From positions 124,001-188,000 of the forward strand of contig CAKZQC010000026.1 in the NCBI GenBank assembly GCA_937139495.1: a DNA stretch of 64,000 nt, read 5' to 3'. This DNA comes from an uncultured Saprospiraceae bacterium. Lineage in GTDB: Bacteria; Bacteroidota; Bacteroidia; Chitinophagales; Saprospiraceae. The notes below the pieces were generated by a model. The model made no database searches. It was given only the letters and a program-made list of their open reading frames with translations, and was not told where the DNA came from. Below, in pieces: positions 18,156 to 27,709 of this stretch. Numbering within the stretch: position 1 is the first letter of the stretch; every line of letters begins with the position of its first letter. The position numbers and the translations under genes are program-made.

Positions 18156-19397
18156 ATGAATAATAAAATATACAGCTGGATTTGGAAATGGCATTTCATA
18201 GGTGGTCTTCTAAGTTTGCCCATCATTATATTGTTATCTCTCACAGGTATTATTTACCTTTTTAAGGATAATTACGAAAGTACTCAAAAAGAAAAATTGA
18301 CTACTGTCATAAAAGAAACAAAACAACTTAACTACCAACAACAATTAGAGAAAGCTACCATAGCTTGGGAAAAAGCTCCACAAGCTATGATTTTGCCCGC
18401 TTCCGATACCAAAGCTACTGAATTTACAATCGGGCGTTTTTCAGGAAAAAAAAGTCTTTTCATCAATCCATATACTGGAGAAGTAAAAGGTAAGCATCAA
18501 CCCAATCAAACTGATATGTACCTCGTCCGAAAACTTCATGGAGAGTTGTTACTCGGTTCGTTCGGAACTAAAATAGTTGAACTGGTAGCTTGCTGGATGT
18601 TTGTCTTATTATTGACTGGAGTCTATTTATTTTTTCCAAGAGAAAAAGGACTAAAAGGGCTAGTTCATATCAATTGGAAAGGCTCAAAAAGAGAAAAACA
18701 CAGAGATATTCATGGAGTGATTGGCTTCTGGTTTTCTATTATTTTGGTATTAATGCTGGCTGGTGGTCTTCCCTGGACAGATGTCTTCGGTGGAGGATTT
18801 AAGTATGTCCAAAAAAAGACCAATACTGGTTTTCCTGCACAATGGCAGGGACGAGGATTGAAATCAACAGTAGCAACAACTCCTGCTATTTCGTTAGATG
18901 AAATGGTCAAAAAAGCCAACGCACTAGGACTAAAAGGACAAGTGACTATTGGCTTGCCAAAAGCTAAAGAAGGTACTTATAGCATCAGTAACCAAACAAG
19001 CGATTTGGAAAAAATGACAATGCAGTACTATGACCAATATACAGGTCAAATACTTTATCAAGCTACTTGGTCAGATATAGGCATACTTATGAAAGGACGT
19101 CTCTGGGCTATGGCTTTTCATCAAGGTCAATTTGGCTGGTGGAATTGGCTCCTTATCTTGGTAACCGCCATAGCATTACTAACGATGAGTCTGACTGGTA
19201 TCTTATCTTATCTCGCACGAAAACAAAAAGGATCTTGGAGTATTCCAAAAGTATCTGATAAGATTGTATTAGATAAGGTTTTAGTGGGAGGTATATTATT
19301 ATTGGGTATATTATTACCGCTCTTCGGTGCAAGCGTTATTTTGATCTGGGTAATAGAAAAAATAAATGCTTGGAGGCACCAAACAAGTACTACTTAG
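18156..19397 (+). CDS. PepSY-associated TM-helix protein
   Basis: 413 residues. The first helix follows W-x-W-K-W-H and is followed by a long periplasmic segment with PepSY features (TGEVKGKHQPNQTDMYLVRK, LHGELLLG). Further helices lie near 145, 190, 330 and 370. The arrangement matches the PepSY_TM/PiuB family, inner-membrane proteins commonly linked to reduction or release of iron from siderophores. It sits 69 bases after the receptor. Confidence 0.8.
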   Translation: MNNKIYSWIWKWHFIGGLLSLPIIILLSLTGIIYLFKDNYESTQKEKLTTVIKETKQLNYQQQLEKATIAWEKAPQAMILPASDTKATEFTIGRFSGKKSLFINPYTGEVKGKHQPNQTDMYLVRKLHGELLLGSFGTKIVELVACWMFVLLLTGVYLFFPREKGLKGLVHINWKGSKREKHRDIHGVIGFWFSIILVLMLAGGLPWTDVFGGGFKYVQKKTNTGFPAQWQGRGLKSTVATTPAISLDEMVKKANALGLKGQVTIGLPKAKEGTYSISNQTSDLEKMTMQYYDQYTGQILYQATWSDIGILMKGRLWAMAFHQGQFGWWNWLLILVTAIALLTMSLTGILSYLARKQKGSWSIPKVSDKIVLDKVLVGGILLLGILLPLFGASVILIWVIEKINAWRHQTSTT

Positions 19398-19462
19398 TGT
19401 ATTTCTAATAGAGGTTATTTGATAAAAGAAGAGTAGGCGGATTTGGAGAAACAAAATACGCT

Positions 19463-19966
19463 CTATTTATCCAAATTCTCCTGCTCTTCTTTTCGCTTCT
19501 GTGCATCAAATTTTCGTAATTTTCTATTCTCGCAAGGACAGTATTTGGGCAGCTCCAATAATTGAAAAAGTACATAAGGTTTCGACCTTTTGTGGGTCGT
19601 AGAATCTACAAACACTCTAGGCTCTACTTTGAGAATTCTAAATTTGCATTTACCAACCTCAAACTCGCTCCCTGCTCCTATTCTGAAAGCATAAGTCGTA
19701 TCGTTTTTATGATCCATAATATTCATTCCTGCCCAATATCCAATCATCATGGAATCATTTGGTAATTTGTAAGGACGAATGTAATATTCAGAAGTTCGAG
19801 GGATGGCTAGCCCTCCATATATATTTTTTTTCATAACTATTGGGAAGTGGTATCCTCGACTTGCTCCATATATAGGATCATCAATACTAAAACGTGTCGC
19901 ATATTTTTTGCAGCTGCACGAATTGAGGAAAAATACTACCCCAATACACATTAATATTAACCTCAT
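19463..19966 (-). CDS. Lipoprotein of unknown function
   Basis: 167 residues. The N-terminus MRLILMCIGVVFFLNSC has a lipobox with Cys at 17. The mature part is beta-rich, with a Lys/Glu-rich tail (KFDAQKRKEEQENLDK) and two more cysteines (CPCEN). No family recognised. The gene converges with the PepSY gene and ends 65 bases from it. Confidence 0.6.
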   Translation of the reverse strand: MRLILMCIGVVFFLNSCSCKKYATRFSIDDPIYGASRGYHFPIVMKKNIYGGLAIPRTSEYYIRPYKLPNDSMMIGYWAGMNIMDHKNDTTYAFRIGAGSEFEVGKCKFRILKVEPRVFVDSTTHKRSKPYVLFQLLELPKYCPCENRKLRKFDAQKRKEEQENLDK

Positions 19967-19967
19967 A

Positions 19968-20464
19968 CTAATCTAATATGTAGTAACAAACAAAATAGGT
20001 TGGTACATCTTCCTTCTTTAATTCTAAGTGATGCTTACCGTGTGGATTGCTTATCCAAGCCTTATTCTCATCTATACTTTTTAAATAATAGTTATGCTCA
20101 TAGTAAACTATCTGCCCTCCCTCTGTTCTAGTACGAATTTCTGTTACCTCCTCAGGTTGTCGCAAAGAAGATAAATTGACTGCTTTTTGGGCAGTAGCGG
20201 CATCTATCATATCCTGCCAAAGAAAGTCCAAGTTACTATGGCTTGTGTATTGTCATATAGTAGCTGTGTATTTTGTACATTTTCTGGAGTAACCAATAAA
20301 GCCTCATAATTAGGTTGGCTTATGTCGCTCCAAATTTTTCTGAGGCTTTCGTGTTCTTCCAATCGACTATTGCCCTCTTCTTTGAATAGTGCGATAGTTT
20401 CAGTTAACAGGGTTTCGACTTGAGTAATCGCTTCCTTTTACTCCAACAATTCGTTCTTAGTCAT
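19968..20464 (-). pseudogene. Broken gene: nonsense codon plus frameshift
   Basis: Reading from the ATG at 20464 gives MTKNELLE, then a stop, then an open frame (KEAITQVETLL...YDNTQAIVT) to about 20235. There the frame must shift by one base to continue as LDFLWQDMIDAATAQKAVN and on to the stop at 19968. The two parts join into one plausible 165-residue protein with typical codon use. The 87-codon 3' part alone (from 20231) could still be translated. No function recognised. It could be a real decayed gene or, less likely, two sequence errors. Confidence 0.6.
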
Positions 20465-20503
20465 TTAGATTTAATGTTTATAATTGTGGTAATATTATTT
20501 TAC

Positions 20504-21559
20504 TTACTCTCCATCCTTAATCAACTCGGCATAAGTGAACACCGTCTCAAAGCCTTTGTTATGGAAATACTCTTTCGTTACTTCATCGTTTTTGGAGCTA
20601 GTAGCTAGCACAAAATCGCCACCCCAGCCTCCTAGAGACTTGATTTCGCCCCAGTAATCGCTGAAATATTCTGTTTTGGCTCTTGGTTGCTTAATGATTT
20701 CTTGTACCAACTCTTCGTGTTCTACAATCAGTGCATCGAAGGCACGCAACTCATCTTCATATTGGTTGCTGTCCGCTACTTTTTGCGTGATACTTGTCGA
20801 TAACTTGGTCGTAGCTTTATCTGTCACATTGCGCAGCAACTGAAACGATTCTCTGCTTGCCAACGTAGCATTGCGAGCAATATCGTGCGTAATTTGGGTA
20901 ATTCTAGCCAAGTTCTCTCCTCGCTCTTCTTCTGGCGTGACCGTGTACCAAACCATCGCTTCTTTGGAGCTTTGTTTTTTGCCCAAGTACACAAAATACA
21001 ATTGATCTTTGAATACAGGATTGAAGATAGATTTGTCCCAACGAGGTTGCCCATTGAACAATTGAAACAGGAAAGGTTGGTCAGCCGTAGCGGCTGCAAT
21101 ATCATACCCTGAGCCGCCAAAAGTGTGTCCCAACAGTTGGAATGGATCAGCTTCCGCCCACTTCGCTACCATCGTAATCAAAGTAGAACTCGTACCCAAT
21201 CCCCAATTTCTATCAAAATCAAGTTTGGTAGTCGCTTTCAATCCTTTTTTACCTTTCAAAAAATCAGGATTCAGTTTTTTGGCTTGTCGCAATATAGCTT
21301 GTAGCTGTTGAGCGACTTGATTTTTGTTCTCCTCTCCTTCGCATCGCTTAATCGCTAGGCGTGGTAGCGAGAAATGGCACTCAAACCAGACATTGCCCTC
21401 GGCATCTAAACTTTGCCAAGTCAAACCTTCTTCTTTTTGTTTTTTTACCTCTAGACTTTGTCCCAGCTTGGTGGGTAATGCTAGAGCAACCGCCCCATCA
21501 GTCACGAAATATTCTGCTGTAAGTAGCAATTTGCCGTTGGTGTGCATCGAAAAACTCAT
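20504..21559 (-). CDS. GYDIA-type GHMP kinase
   Basis: 351 residues. It has the GHMP start GKLLLTAEYFV, the ATP loop WGLGTSST (119-126) and GGSGYDIAAA (148-157), whose GYDIA gives this Bacteroidota family its name. The C-terminal motif SLGGWGGDF corresponds to GHMP motif 3. The family is thought to act in the mevalonate route to isoprenoids (mevalonate or phosphomevalonate kinase type). The exact step is not visible from sequence. No other mevalonate gene is in the window. Confidence 0.8.
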   Translation of the reverse strand: MSFSMHTNGKLLLTAEYFVTDGAVALALPTKLGQSLEVKKQKEEGLTWQSLDAEGNVWFECHFSLPRLAIKRCEGEENKNQVAQQLQAILRQAKKLNPDFLKGKKGLKATTKLDFDRNWGLGTSSTLITMVAKWAEADPFQLLGHTFGGSGYDIAAATADQPFLFQLFNGQPRWDKSIFNPVFKDQLYFVYLGKKQSSKEAMVWYTVTPEEERGENLARITQITHDIARNATLASRESFQLLRNVTDKATTKLSTSITQKVADSNQYEDELRAFDALIVEHEELVQEIIKQPRAKTEYFSDYWGEIKSLGGWGGDFVLATSSKNDEVTKEYFHNKGFETVFTYAELIKDGE

Positions 21560-21679
21560 AATTTATCTATTTTGAGGGGAGTTGTGATAAAAAAATAAAC
21601 CAAATCCTATACTGTAAATATAATAATGTAGTTTTAATATTACAACTAATATTCACAAATACTACCAAAATTTATAAAT

Positions 21680-22198
21680 ATGAAAGCGGCTTTATTCTCT
21701 TATCTATTGATATTTTTGTTTTTGGGTTTAGTTCCGACACTCTCTGCGCAAAAACTCGGCAGAGAAACCAAAACAATAAAAGTGCTCGTCTTGAAGAACG
21801 AAAAACGAGGCTCCAACAAGATGATTAGCCAAGGAGCTTTCCTCAAATACAAACTCAATGACGGCACCAAAGTACAAGGTGGCGTACTCGAAGACATTCA
21901 ACAAGGCATGATGATTATTGACGGAGTCAAAATCCCCTTCGACGAATGTGCGTGGATACGTGGACGGGTCTATGGACAGGAACAAATGTTGGGCGGACTC
22001 GCTTTGGGCTTTGGCGTTACGGGCGGCATTGTTACCTCGGCTCTTTTAGCCTTTCCTGTTACCGCTGTTATTGTGGGCACGGTCGCCACAGGAGCTATCG
22101 TAGTAGGGCTTATCTTGATTACACAAAATAAAAAATTCAACCTCAATCGACAGTGGGCAGTACACAGCGGAGCGTTGGAATATGATTTGGTGGACTAG
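21680..22198 (+). CDS. Exported membrane-anchored protein of unknown function
   Basis: 172 residues. A signal peptide (to about SAQ24) is followed by a small basic beta domain (KVLVLKNEKRGSNKMISQG, IPFDECAWIRGRVY). Two Gly/Ala/Val-rich hydrophobic helices (about 105-150) then precede a short tail. Bacteroidota have many such short proteins; no function is known to me. The gene is transcribed away from the GHMP kinase gene. Confidence 0.55.
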   Translation: MKAALFSYLLIFLFLGLVPTLSAQKLGRETKTIKVLVLKNEKRGSNKMISQGAFLKYKLNDGTKVQGGVLEDIQQGMMIIDGVKIPFDECAWIRGRVYGQEQMLGGLALGFGVTGGIVTSALLAFPVTAVIVGTVATGAIVVGLILITQNKKFNLNRQWAVHSGALEYDLVD

Positions 22199-22454
22199 GG
22201 GATCTAAATTTTCATTTAGCCACTAAACACCCTAAATAAATATTAATTACATACAGATAATGTGTAGTTTTTGTATAGAGGTTTCAAAGCACAGCCTAGT
22301 AGTAAGCTTGTCGCAACTTTAGGTTGGGAAGCTGCTAAATGAAATCTCTAATCGAGCAAAGATATTTACTACCAACTAAAATTAGGAGTTTTGATTCGCC
22401 ATACGATTTTCACTTTTGTACTGTATTCAGTCAGTATTTATTAACACTTTTCTA

Positions 22455-22462
22455 TATCTTTG
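22455..22462 (+). promoter_or_regulatory. Bacteroidota -7 box TATCTTTG
   Basis: TATCTTTG followed by C fits the -7 consensus. It lies 220 bases before the MBOAT gene. No TTG is found at the standard -33 spacing. Confidence 0.35.
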
Positions 22463-22485
22463 CATTTTTCAAAGTACTTAGACTG

Positions 22486-22576
22486 CTAAAACCGTACACT
22501 TTTGACTAGCATCATTTTTTGGAAAAGAATAAAAGTTAACCTTCTGTTTAATGAGACCACTTTGTTTTTTGATGTA
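22486..22576 (+). repeat. Solitary diverged copy of MITE left end
   Basis: TAAAACCGTACACTTTT, then CTAGC, TCATTTT, GGAAA(A)GAATAA, AGTTAAC and GAGACCACTTTG follow in the same order and spacing as 12526-12605. The right half and the matching inverted end are not found here. Confidence 0.6.
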
Positions 22577-22681
22577 AAAAAATTATTTTTAACTTTTACG
22601 CATGTATAGAAATATCTCTATCCACTGCTATACAACTCAAATTCGAATAACTTCTAATGTTTAACCCACAAAAAAAAATGT

Positions 22682-24100
22682 ATGCTTTTTAATTCTATCG
22701 AATTTGGTTTTTTTTTACCTATTGTATTTCTTATTTATTGGACAATAAGAGACACTAAGTTAAAAAATATTTTTCTACTAGCAGTTAGTTATTTTTTCTA
22801 CAGTGTTTGGGATTGGCGATTTTTATTTTTAATAATCATTAGTTCTGCTGTAGATTATGCTATAGGATTAGCACTCCACAATGAAAAAAATCAGAAAAAA
22901 AGAAAACTTTTATTAGTTGCAAGTTTAAGTATCAATATAGGCTTTTTAGCCTTTTTCAAATATTTTAATTTTTTCATAGCCACATTTATAAGTACATTTA
23001 CATTTTTTGGTTCAGGTTTTTCTCTGAGTCCTCTAAATATTATTTTACCTGTGGGAATAAGTTTCTATACTTTTCAGACACTTAGCTACACCTTAGACAT
23101 ATACAATAAAAAAATATCTCCAACTAAAGATATTTTTGCTTTTTTTGCTTTTGTAAGTTTTTTCCCTCAATTAGTCGCTGGACCGATAGAACGAGCAAAA
23201 GATTTATTGCCACAATTTTCTGCTCCTAAACAGAATAAATATTCAAATATACGCAGTGGTTTCTTATTAATAGCACTAGGATTATTTAAAAAAATTGTCA
23301 TCGCAGACAGGTTAGCTATATTTATAGATACAGCATACACTAATACGGAAGCTGCATCTGGACTACCAATGACTTTTGCTGTTATTTTCTTTGCCTTCCA
23401 GCTTTATTTAGATTTTTCCGCCTATTCAGATATGGCTATTGGTATTGCTAGAATCTTAGATTTTAAGTTATCCACTAACTTCAAACGACCATATTTAGCA
23501 TCATCATTTTCTGATTTCTGGAGTAGATGGCACATAACACTTAGCTCATGGTTTAGAGACTATGTTTATATTCCTTGTGGGGGTAATAGAAATGGAACAG
23601 CAAAGATGTATCGTAATGTCTTAATTGTATTTGGATTGAGTGGTTTGTGGCATGGTGCTTCATGGAACTTTGTTATTTGGGGGATACTTAATGGTCTATT
23701 TTTAATATTAATAGATCCTATTTTACAAAAGATTAAAGGCATGAAGATATTGCTTCCATTGTTTATTTTTTCTGCCTGGGCTACAAGTTTAGTATTTTTT
23801 AGAGCTGCAACTTTTCCAGAGGCTTTAAGTGCTTTTAGTAATCTTGGAATTTCTAATTCAGATACCCTATATAATTTTGGATTAAACAGTTTCGAATTTA
23901 AATTAGCCTGCTCATTAGTATTTGCAAACATGCTTTTAGAGTTTATTCATGAAAAAAAGAAAAATTTAGAAGTCTTACTCTTATCAAGCCCATTCTTCAT
24001 AAGGCATGCCTTTTATTTAGCTATAGTATTAAGTATTATTTTTTTAGGTTCTTATGGATCAGGGTTAAATGACAAGAATTTTATTTACTTCCAATTTTAA
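22682..24100 (+). CDS. MBOAT-family O-acyltransferase (AlgI-like)
   Basis: 472 residues with about eleven hydrophobic helices. FVSFFPQLVAGPIERAKDLLPQF-type text (about 160-182), DFSAYSDMAIG, FWSRWHITLSSWFRDYVYIP and GLSGLWHGASWNFVIWG carry the conserved MBOAT His and the AlgI/DltB/PatA-type motifs. These enzymes move acyl groups from the cytoplasm to polysaccharide outside. The next gene starts 9 bases later and is the expected periplasmic SGNH partner. Confidence 0.85.
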   Translation: MLFNSIEFGFFLPIVFLIYWTIRDTKLKNIFLLAVSYFFYSVWDWRFLFLIIISSAVDYAIGLALHNEKNQKKRKLLLVASLSINIGFLAFFKYFNFFIATFISTFTFFGSGFSLSPLNIILPVGISFYTFQTLSYTLDIYNKKISPTKDIFAFFAFVSFFPQLVAGPIERAKDLLPQFSAPKQNKYSNIRSGFLLIALGLFKKIVIADRLAIFIDTAYTNTEAASGLPMTFAVIFFAFQLYLDFSAYSDMAIGIARILDFKLSTNFKRPYLASSFSDFWSRWHITLSSWFRDYVYIPCGGNRNGTAKMYRNVLIVFGLSGLWHGASWNFVIWGILNGLFLILIDPILQKIKGMKILLPLFIFSAWATSLVFFRAATFPEALSAFSNLGISNSDTLYNFGLNSFEFKLACSLVFANMLLEFIHEKKKNLEVLLLSSPFFIRHAFYLAIVLSIIFLGSYGSGLNDKNFIYFQF

Positions 24101-24109
24101 ACATCAAAC

Positions 24110-25552
24110 ATGAGTAATAAGTCTTCAAAAAAAATAGCAAAAACAAAGCTCAAAGAAGAAAAACCCATTAAGAAAGTAATGCTTCGTTTTTTTATTTATG
24201 CACTTCTAATAGGTGGTTGTTTATATCTAACTAATGACAAAGAAGTGTTTAGCCCTGTACGGAAAATTAGCGAAGCATTTACAGTAAAAAGATGGGAGTA
24301 CTATTACAAATTCACTAAAAAACAAGATCCAGATATTTTATTCTTTGGCAATTCATTAGTGATACATGGTATTAATCCTCAGAATTTCAGTACTGCTTTG
24401 GGCTGTAATTCTTTTATATTAGCGGGTCCTGGAACGTACTATCATGATCAATTTTATTCATTTAAAGAAGCTATTAAAGTAAAGAAACCTAAAATGGTTA
24501 TTTTTGAAACATTTGGACTCAAAAAAATGAACAGTGGAAGAGATCGATCCGCTATGTTTAAAAGTTTTGCTGCCAGAAAAGATATTCCAACAAAAATAGC
24601 ATCAACCCCTTTCCTTGCTAATCTAAATGATTATGTCAATTTATGGTCTAATACTGTCCGAAACCATAGTAATCTTTATGATTATGATTCTATTCCTATT
24701 GGTGATTTTAATAAAATAAAAGAAATTAGAGCTAGTAATGAATTGTATTTAGGTCGTTACATTTGCTTTACACAGGGAATCGACAGTGCTAATTATGCCA
24801 AAATAAAGAGTGATAGTGCTTATTATGACACCAGTATCGAAGTAGATGCGAATCTACAAAGTTACATAGAAAGCATTGTAAATTTGTGTCGAGAAGAGAA
24901 CATCCAATTAATGTTTTTGACGATTCCAATGTTTGATGAGGGCTTAAGAAATACTACTGAAAGAGACAGTGTTCTAGCAAATTTATTAAAAGGACAAAAT
25001 TGGTTGAACTTACAGGACACCACCAACTACAATGGATTCGGTAGAGAGTCTTTTCAAAACTGTTCTAACTGTGTAACGCACATGACTTACAAAGGGTCAC
25101 TAACAGCTACATATAAGCTAGTCGATTACATACTAAATGATACTAGTATAATACTACCTAACAGAAAAAGTGATAATGTTTGGCAGCAAATTTTTTATGA
25201 AAAAGATGGCTTTTTTGAAAATAATTTAATACCAGTAGATGATAAAAAGAACAAAAATTTACTCCAAGGTAAGGCTGATGATTTAATATCTAATGTTATT
25301 CAAGTTAGTTTAAAAGATTATGATAAAATAATTGCTAAGATTAAACCTAATAAGGAATACACCTTTGATGAACTAAAAAATAAAAAATTACAGCTATTAA
25401 TTCAAGCAAACTACGAAGGTAAGCTACAAACTTTTAATATACAACTTGACTATGATCCCTATCACAGTCATTCAAAAAATGTAATATTCAATATGAGCAT
25501 CAAAAAAATGGAAATTAAATCAGTACAGAAAGCTGCTTTCATTCAGATTTAA
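24110..25552 (+). CDS. Membrane-anchored SGNH/AlgX-DltD-like partner of MBOAT
   Basis: 480 residues. A basic N-terminus and one transmembrane helix (about 22-40) are followed by a soluble domain. ILFFGNSLVIHGINP (about 81-95) fits the SGNH block I in degenerate form (GNS in place of GDS). NCVTHMTYKGS (about 323-333) has a His in the expected C-terminal block. MBOAT/SGNH pairs acetylate exported or cell-surface glycans. The target polymer is not evident. Catalytic competence is uncertain because of the altered motif I. Confidence 0.6.
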   Translation: MSNKSSKKIAKTKLKEEKPIKKVMLRFFIYALLIGGCLYLTNDKEVFSPVRKISEAFTVKRWEYYYKFTKKQDPDILFFGNSLVIHGINPQNFSTALGCNSFILAGPGTYYHDQFYSFKEAIKVKKPKMVIFETFGLKKMNSGRDRSAMFKSFAARKDIPTKIASTPFLANLNDYVNLWSNTVRNHSNLYDYDSIPIGDFNKIKEIRASNELYLGRYICFTQGIDSANYAKIKSDSAYYDTSIEVDANLQSYIESIVNLCREENIQLMFLTIPMFDEGLRNTTERDSVLANLLKGQNWLNLQDTTNYNGFGRESFQNCSNCVTHMTYKGSLTATYKLVDYILNDTSIILPNRKSDNVWQQIFYEKDGFFENNLIPVDDKKNKNLLQGKADDLISNVIQVSLKDYDKIIAKIKPNKEYTFDELKNKKLQLLIQANYEGKLQTFNIQLDYDPYHSHSKNVIFNMSIKKMEIKSVQKAAFIQI

Positions 25553-25674
25553 GTAATGAAGTTGTTTAATAATCCATTAATATTTGCTTTACTACTTGTT
25601 GAAAATCAATCATTTACCAATCACCTCATCACAACGACTTAAACGACTTAAATCAGACAAAATAAACTATATAA

Positions 25675-25714
25675 CAAAAAAAAGCCCTATTGACAATTCT
25701 TGTCAATAGGGCTT
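25675..25714 (-). terminator. Terminator of the NAD-salvage operon
   Basis: AAGCCCTATTGACAA / TTGTCAATAGGGCTT forms a perfect 15-pair stem with a three-base loop. On the minus strand it is followed by eight T. It lies 25 bases after the stop of the nadV gene. Confidence 0.9.
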
Positions 25715-25738
25715 CTACTTTACGTCAATTACATCTTT

Positions 25739-27190
25739 CTACGCCTTCACTCGAGCACGAATTTCTGCTAGACTTTGGTCTATTAGCAATTTGCCATCAC
25801 GGTAAACCTCTTTGAGTTCACCTGTTTTTTCTTCTGCCCAACTCACTTCGTCAATGAGGGTATAAGTATCGTTTTCTTTAATGATTTTAATCAATCCTTT
25901 AGCGGACTTTTTGGTACCGTCGTCCGTGATAGGGTCTTTGAATATCGCTCTACCTTTTCCATCGACTTCGCCATAAGTGGCTTTCATAGCGAATCCGAAA
26001 GTATCTCTAGTATTGTATTGATACGTAAACGAACCAATTCCTAGTACGACATTCGTCGAAGCGAAACCTTTGTCTTTTAGTCTTTTGCACATGTTTTCGG
26101 CACGCTCTAGCGTAATACTATCGCCATAGATAGCTCCAATATGGCTATCCAATTCCTTATAACCTTTTTCATTGGTTGTACCGCCAAAGGTTTCCCAAAG
26201 GCTCTCTACCACTCCCTTGCGTTCTATTTCTGTTTTGCCATTGGGGTTGCCACAAATAATATCGACAGGGTCGCCACTATCAGGGCGAATCACCACTTTG
26301 CCATCTCTAGCCAATATATCTTGCTTCAAAGCAGGCAAGTATTCGGTCAATACTTTCCACAAATCCCACGTATCGGACACAATCGACACAATGCCAGCAG
26401 GATATACCTCTGTCACCAATCGCTTGAATGTTTCTAACTCGCCACTATTGGTCCCCATGCACATCACCGAATGCTCGGTAGCCGCTACTGTACCACCTAC
26501 TATTTCGCTATCAGAATCAGCATTGTAATAATCTTCCAAAAAGTCGATAGTAGGAATCGTATCCGTTCCCGAAAAACTCAACAAATGCCCTGCCGAAGAC
26601 ATGGCAGCAGCTTCCAGTCCAGCCATTCCACGCATCGAAAAATCATGCCCTTGCCAATCTACAAACTCTAAAGCAGAAGAAGTTTCTTTAGCATATTTAT
26701 CCAATATCTTGCGGTATTGTTTTGCTAACGTAGCCGAATTGCAAGGCATCCAGACGGTGGTAGAAATAAGCGTCTCAAAATAATTGGTCAACCAAAAGAA
26801 TTCTGGTTTGGTGTTGTACATCGTGAACATCGGCACTCTGATGGGTACACTTACGCCCTCTGGTAGTGCTTTGAGCACCATCGGCAAATAGCCCAAGTCA
26901 TGCAGCGCAGCAATATGATCTGTTCCCACTTGATTTTCACCCAAATAGTTATTGATACGTCGAGCGTATTGCTTCACTACTTTATCTTTGGGTTGGTCAA
27001 AAAAATTGCGCTGAAAATCATCAATCATATAACGCTTGATAAAGTATTGCAAGCCAAAAAACACCACTTCTTCAATGCCTTCAATACGGCTTTTGCGAGG
27101 TGTCCAGTTAGAGTAAACAAGGGTTGTTTGGTCAGGATATTGTCTTCTGTGATCTACTTTGTAGCCATCAGTATAGAGTAATGGATTCAT
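25739..27190 (-). CDS. nadV: Nicotinamide phosphoribosyltransferase
   Basis: 483 residues, normal for NAMPT/NadV. It turns nicotinamide and PRPP into NMN. Visible marks are YTDGYKVDH (6-14), the catalytic-type His in VAATEHSVM (H240), SDTWDLWKV (272-280), IRPDSGDP (301-308), which binds the phosphoribosyl group, and LGIGSFTYQYNTRDTFGFA near the end. It is the third gene of an operon with a PRPP-synthetase-like gene, which could supply its co-substrate. A possible alternative is a transferase that uses ADP-ribose-pyrophosphate, as in the phage NARP1 pathway. Confidence 0.85.
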   Translation of the reverse strand: MNPLLYTDGYKVDHRRQYPDQTTLVYSNWTPRKSRIEGIEEVVFFGLQYFIKRYMIDDFQRNFFDQPKDKVVKQYARRINNYLGENQVGTDHIAALHDLGYLPMVLKALPEGVSVPIRVPMFTMYNTKPEFFWLTNYFETLISTTVWMPCNSATLAKQYRKILDKYAKETSSALEFVDWQGHDFSMRGMAGLEAAAMSSAGHLLSFSGTDTIPTIDFLEDYYNADSDSEIVGGTVAATEHSVMCMGTNSGELETFKRLVTEVYPAGIVSIVSDTWDLWKVLTEYLPALKQDILARDGKVVIRPDSGDPVDIICGNPNGKTEIERKGVVESLWETFGGTTNEKGYKELDSHIGAIYGDSITLERAENMCKRLKDKGFASTNVVLGIGSFTYQYNTRDTFGFAMKATYGEVDGKGRAIFKDPITDDGTKKSAKGLIKIIKENDTYTLIDEVSWAEEKTGELKEVYRDGKLLIDQSLAEIRARVKA

Positions 27191-27238
27191 GGTTTATGGT
27201 TTTTATTTGTTTGTTAGCCTTTCGGCAATATTTTTTTT

Positions 27239-27697
27239 CTAATGTGCTGTCTTAATCGCTTCCATAGCTTCTTCCAAACTATGGAATTGTGGTATTTGGT
27301 AACGTTCGCAAACAATATCGACATTGCCTTTTCGCCAAAAATCTTCGGCACAAGCAACCAGTAATTTACCACTTTGGGCATACAAGCCAAATTCCAATAA
27401 CGAAATAGGCGACTTGGTTCCTGCGGCAAAGTACAGCAGAATCTTGTCTGCCTGTTGGAGTGCGTCTAACTCCCATTCTACTTGCTCTCTGAATAGTGGA
27501 TTATCCTTTGTCTGTTTCCACGAATTGTTCCACGTGGTTCTACGAGGATTCAATACATTGAAGTCATCTGCTAAAGCAATTTCGCAAGCCTTTTGCCAAT
27601 CAATGGCTTTATCCATTTCGATAGAACCTGCCAAAAAGATACTTTTGAGTGCTTTATTTCTGTTCTCAATAGCTGCTGGTGCTTTGTATATAGGCAT
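27239..27697 (-). CDS. Nucleoside 2-deoxyribosyltransferase-like protein
   Basis: 152 residues. FLAGSIE (21-27), DWQ, FNVLNPRR (46-53) and ISLLEFGLYA (98-107, Glu102 at the nucleophile place) fit the nucleoside 2-deoxyribosyltransferase-like fold. Members cut or exchange N-glycosidic bonds of nucleosides or nucleotides. It lies between the PRPP-synthetase-like gene (gap 12) and nadV (gap 48), so a role in nicotinamide or NAD breakdown and salvage is likely. The true substrate is unknown. Confidence 0.7.
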   Translation of the reverse strand: MPIYKAPAAIENRNKALKSIFLAGSIEMDKAIDWQKACEIALADDFNVLNPRRTTWNNSWKQTKDNPLFREQVEWELDALQQADKILLYFAAGTKSPISLLEFGLYAQSGKLLVACAEDFWRKGNVDIVCERYQIPQFHSLEEAMEAIKTAH

Positions 27698-27709
27698 ATT
27701 CGTATTATT

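Larger units (their letters stand above)
22199..22681. other. 480-bp spacer with promoter box and solitary MITE end
   Basis: No ORF is supported. It holds a TATCTTTG -7 box at 22455-22462 and, at 22486-22576, a copy of the left end of the 12.5-kb MITE-like element. That copy lies in the probable leader of the MBOAT gene. Confidence 0.5.

Noticed and set aside
19424..19494. Terminator between PepSY and lipoprotein genes
   Set aside because: AAAAGAAGAG/CTCTTCTTTT can pair, but the right arm is the Lys/Glu coding end of the lipoprotein gene and the loop is long.
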